A DNA stretch of 64,000 bases, from the NCBI GenBank assembly GCA_964480915.1, contig CAYZRS010000019.1:22952-86951 (forward strand), in the 5' to 3' direction. Positions within the stretch are counted from its first letter, which is position 1. Each line of letters starts with the position of its first letter. The stretch comes from CAWGCE01 sp964480915. GTDB lineage: Bacteria; Planctomycetota; Planctomycetia; Pirellulales; Pirellulaceae. The position numbers were made by a program, and so were the translations under genes. The notes beneath the pieces were generated by a model. That model did not search any database. It had not been told where the DNA came from and was given only the letters and a program-made list of their open reading frames with translations. Of this stretch, positions 61,645 through 64,000 are shown piece after piece.

Positions 61645-62670
61645 ATGGATCGTAAGCAGCAGAAAACAGGTTTCACGCTTGTTGAGTTGCTCGTCGTGAT
61701 TGCAATTATCGCGATTCTCGTTTCGCTGTTACTACCGGCTGTCAATTCGGCGCGCGAAGCGGCGCGACGAATCCAATGCATCAACAACCAACGACAGTTG
61801 GGGCTGGCTTCGCACAATTACCTGAGCGCTAACCGAACGTTCCCGCCTGGGCTCACCGCCCAGAAGGATACCAATTGGTACGGCTATTCTATGTTCACGT
61901 ACATGCTCCCCTTCATCGAAGAAACAGCAATCGCAGAGCAATGGAATTTCGGTAATTCATCAGTCGACGCGAAATCAAACGCGCGTGGTCCTAACGGCGG
62001 ATTTACTTCGGATGCCTTAACTGCAAGTATCATCAGCGGCTTCATTTGCCCTTCCGACGTAATTTCGGAGAATCCGTTCTATCTAGACTTCAACACGGCC
62101 GGCTACGCTTTTGGCTGGCACGGTATTTCCAGCTACGTCGGTAGCGGCGGAACGTATTCGACGTATTTCCGCGATGATAATATGCGAGCGGACGGTATGT
62201 TCTATATGACCGGCCCTGATTCCAAGCCTGAAGACGACCAAGAATTTCTTACTTCCGATGCGAAGCCGGCAAAAACCAACAACGTCAAAGATGGACTGAG
62301 CAAGACGTTACTTTTCGGCGAGCGGTTCCATCTTGATCCGGGCCTTGACGCATTACATGAGACCGGCAATTTCAGTCGCTACCCTTTAACCGGCTGGGGA
62401 GCCTGGGGCTGGGCCGGCGGTGGTAATGGAACGACGCACCTGTTCGCGTGTACTCGCGTGCCCATCAATTACAAAGTTGGCGATCTCCCGGGCAACGAGT
62501 TTTTTGCAGTTAACTTGCGAATGTCTGCTTTCGGGAGTGGGCATGCAGGCGGCGCCAATTTCGTGATGGCCGATTGTGCTGCTAGGTTTATCAACGAAGA
62601 AGTGGACGAAATCACCTATCGAGCAATTAGCACGAAGGCCGGTTCGGAAACCGGTTACGACGCCTTGTAA
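61645..62670 (+). CDS. DUF1559 prepilin-like protein
   Basis: 341 residues. The N-terminus is a type IV prepilin/pseudopilin signal: basic MDRKQQKT, then GFTLVELLVVIAIIAILVSLL. Cleavage is expected after the Gly, with the Glu at +5. 'PAVNSAREAARRIQC' follows, typical of DUF1559. The globular part ends with the family's H-X9-DG region, but here it reads H-X9-D-C (GHAGGANFVMADCAARF), so the Gly is replaced. These proteins are very numerous in planctomycetes; they are probably exported by the type II/IV machinery and the function is unknown. AGGAG spacing selects ATG 61645 over ATG 61639. Confidence 0.93.
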   Translation: MDRKQQKTGFTLVELLVVIAIIAILVSLLLPAVNSAREAARRIQCINNQRQLGLASHNYLSANRTFPPGLTAQKDTNWYGYSMFTYMLPFIEETAIAEQWNFGNSSVDAKSNARGPNGGFTSDALTASIISGFICPSDVISENPFYLDFNTAGYAFGWHGISSYVGSGGTYSTYFRDDNMRADGMFYMTGPDSKPEDDQEFLTSDAKPAKTNNVKDGLSKTLLFGERFHLDPGLDALHETGNFSRYPLTGWGAWGWAGGGNGTTHLFACTRVPINYKVGDLPGNEFFAVNLRMSAFGSGHAGGANFVMADCAARFINEEVDEITYRAISTKAGSETGYDAL

Positions 62671-62722
62671 GGCGACTCGTAGTTAGCTCGTGTCGCAATC
62701 CTCGCGGAACGGAACGCATCGT

Positions 62723-63127
62723 ATGAGACTGTTGTGGTTGTTGGTATTGCTGTTGGCGTCACTTGCCGGCTGCGAAAAAGGGCCGGAGATGGCCCCAGTG
62801 GTTGGGAAAGTTACCATCGGCGGCACACCGGCGGGTGGCATGCTCATAAAGTTTCTTCCCGATCCGATAGCTGGCACATCGGGTCCGAGTTCTTTCGCGT
62901 TGACCGCAGATGACGGCAGCTACGATTTGATCTACGACAAGGAAAACGACCTGCATGGCGCCGTCGTGGGTAACCACCGCGTTTTCCTCATCGATTCGAT
63001 TCAAGAAGATCGGCCACCCGGTCCACGGCGGTTGCGGGCCGAGTATTCGTCTTCGGGCGAATCGCCGTTAAGCTACGAGATCGTGCCAGGAAGTCAAACG
63101 ATCGACATCGATCTCAAAAAGCTATAG
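62723..63127 (+). CDS. Small lipoprotein with transthyretin/carboxypeptidase-regulatory-like domain
   Basis: 134 residues. Signal peptide with a clear lipobox LASLAGC, so Cys at about residue 17 is lipidated. The rest, VVGKVTIGGTPAGGMLIKFLP, with SFALTADDGSYDLIYD and AVVGNHRVFLID, is a beta-sandwich of the type often encoded just after DUF1559 genes in planctomycetes. It is 52 bp after the DUF1559 gene and probably in the same transcript. The function is unknown; a periplasmic or outer-membrane location is expected. Confidence 0.85.
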   Translation: MRLLWLLVLLLASLAGCEKGPEMAPVVGKVTIGGTPAGGMLIKFLPDPIAGTSGPSSFALTADDGSYDLIYDKENDLHGAVVGNHRVFLIDSIQEDRPPGPRRLRAEYSSSGESPLSYEIVPGSQTIDIDLKKL

Positions 63128-63197
63128 TCGTCGCGATTGGCAACTTCGCTTGCTCCGTGAGCAAATATTTCGATTCCGTTTTCTGGCAGGCCTCAAT

Positions 63198-64000
63198 ATG
63201 CGTTTCCGACGCCCTTGCTGTATCAAATTTTTTGTTCCTGTGATGCTCTTGGCGACCTGCAATGCAGAAGACTGGCCTCAATGGCGTGGCGTCAATCGAG
63301 ACGACCTATCGCAAGAGACGGGGCTGATCGATAGCTGGCCAACTGATGGCCCGGCGCGCGTTTGGCTTTTTAGTGAAGCCGGCGCAGGATACTCGGGTGT
63401 CGCAATCAGCGACGGCCAGTTGTTTACGATGGGCACGCGTGATGACGCCACCGTTTTGTTGGCGCTCGACGCGGACTCTGGAACCGAATTGTGGGCGACT
63501 TCAATCTCCACGGTGCTAACGAACGGTTGGGGAGACGGCCCGAGGGGAACTCCGACAGTCGATGGGGAACGCGTTTACGCGCTTTCCGGTGAAGGCGACT
63601 TGGTGTGCGCTCAGGTCAGTGATGGAACGATTGTTTGGAAGAAATCGCTGGTGAAAGACTTTGGCGGCGGAAAGCCCGAATGGGGGTATTCGGAATCAGT
63701 GCTCATCGATGACGATCGGCTTGTCTGTACTCCGGGCGGAAACGATGGTGCCGTGGTTGCCCTTAACAAAATGACCGGTGAATCGCTTTGGCAAACGACC
63801 GATGTGAACGACGGGGCTCAATACGCTTCCGTCTTGCCTGTCGATCTTGACGGGCAGCGAACCTACATTCAACTGTTTCAAAAACGCGTCGTTGGCGTCT
63901 CTGCGGCAACGGGGAATTTACTGTGGCAAGCGAACTTCGACGGGAGAGTCGCCGTCATCCCCACGCCGATCTACGACGACCATCGTCTCTACATCTGCGC
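63198..64000 (+). CDS. PQQ-like beta-propeller exported protein, 3'-truncated by window edge
   Basis: 267 codons are visible. The signal peptide (about 1-23) is followed by EDWPQWRGVNRDDLSQETGL, the usual start of planctomycete PQQ-binding-like (outer-membrane-assembly-BamB-like) proteins. Propeller blades with repeated LDADSGTELWAT, SDGTIVWKKSLV, LNKMTGESLWQT and AATGNLLWQANF follow. The role is unknown; such proteins may bind a quinone cofactor or serve as scaffolds. No stop codon occurs before the window end. Confidence 0.88.
   Translation, partial: MRFRRPCCIKFFVPVMLLATCNAEDWPQWRGVNRDDLSQETGLIDSWPTDGPARVWLFSEAGAGYSGVAISDGQLFTMGTRDDATVLLALDADSGTELWATSISTVLTNGWGDGPRGTPTVDGERVYALSGEGDLVCAQVSDGTIVWKKSLVKDFGGGKPEWGYSESVLIDDDRLVCTPGGNDGAVVALNKMTGESLWQTTDVNDGAQYASVLPVDLDGQRTYIQLFQKRVVGVSAATGNLLWQANFDGRVAVIPTPIYDDHRLYIC

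Overview
The window reads as a chromosomal segment of a planctomycete, most likely a Pirellulaceae-type bacterium. This rests on protein content: a membrane-bound dehydrogenase/HEAT/c-type heme fusion, DUF1559 prepilin-like and DUF1080 proteins, DUF3500 and DUF2330 proteins, a beta-helix surface protein with the planctomycete 'LEDRR' leader motif and dockerin-like repeats, a PEP-CTERM protein, and many exported proteins of narrow distribution. Genes lie on both strands in short runs. There are no insertion sequences, phage genes, CRISPR arrays or rRNA genes. One tRNA gene (Asn) is present. Two 100-N assembly gaps (23394-23493 and 37554-37653) interrupt the sequence.

Layout. 1-6.3 kb: the end of a TPR protein, then aceE-aceF (pyruvate dehydrogenase E1 and E2) closed by a good terminator. 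6.4-9.7 kb, minus strand: a CAP-like secreted protein, glgC, and a degenerate nucleotidyltransferase. 10-17.7 kb, plus strand: DUF1080 protein, aroH-type chorismate mutase, the dehydrogenase/HEAT/heme protein, a HlyD-like adaptor and a prenyltransferase/squalene-oxidase-repeat protein. 17.8-29.1 kb: SLC13/TrkA-C permease, a large VWA/STN/DUF2135 protein, tsaD, a CtpA protease and a WD40 protein. 29.4-40.3 kb: a gene split by an in-frame TGA, a DUF2330-HEAT protein, an ankyrin protein, a PlsC/acyl-ligase fusion, two small membrane proteins, a stop-codon-bearing 18-bp tandem repeat, a metalloprotease-like PEP-CTERM protein and a DUF3500 protein. 40.5-52.3 kb: tRNA-Asn, a STAS protein, a TIGR03032 protein, the beta-helix/dockerin protein, a TrhO-RluA fusion, an HD phosphohydrolase, small membrane proteins, an ACT protein, a thioesterase and a stand-alone coaB. 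52.3-64 kb: dnaK-clpB, tpiA-secG-yicC-gmk-rpoZ-coaC (a classical housekeeping run), then a DUF1559 protein, a lipoprotein and a truncated PQQ-type beta-propeller protein.

How genes work together. AceE and AceF form two of the three pyruvate dehydrogenase components; E3 is not in the window. DnaK and ClpB form a disaggregase pair, without grpE or dnaJ beside them. CoaC and CoaB, which are one fused protein in many bacteria, are separate genes about 9 kb apart. The dockerin-like repeat is shared by the PEP-CTERM protein and the beta-helix protein, which suggests a common envelope role.

The observation most worth following is at 29457-30356. One reading frame continues for 62 codons after a TGA. 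The TGA is followed by both a strong ribosome-binding site placed for an in-frame GTG and a perfect hairpin. This could be a split gene with coupled restart, a recent nonsense mutation, or recoding. I did not find a complete novel defence or mobile system in this window.
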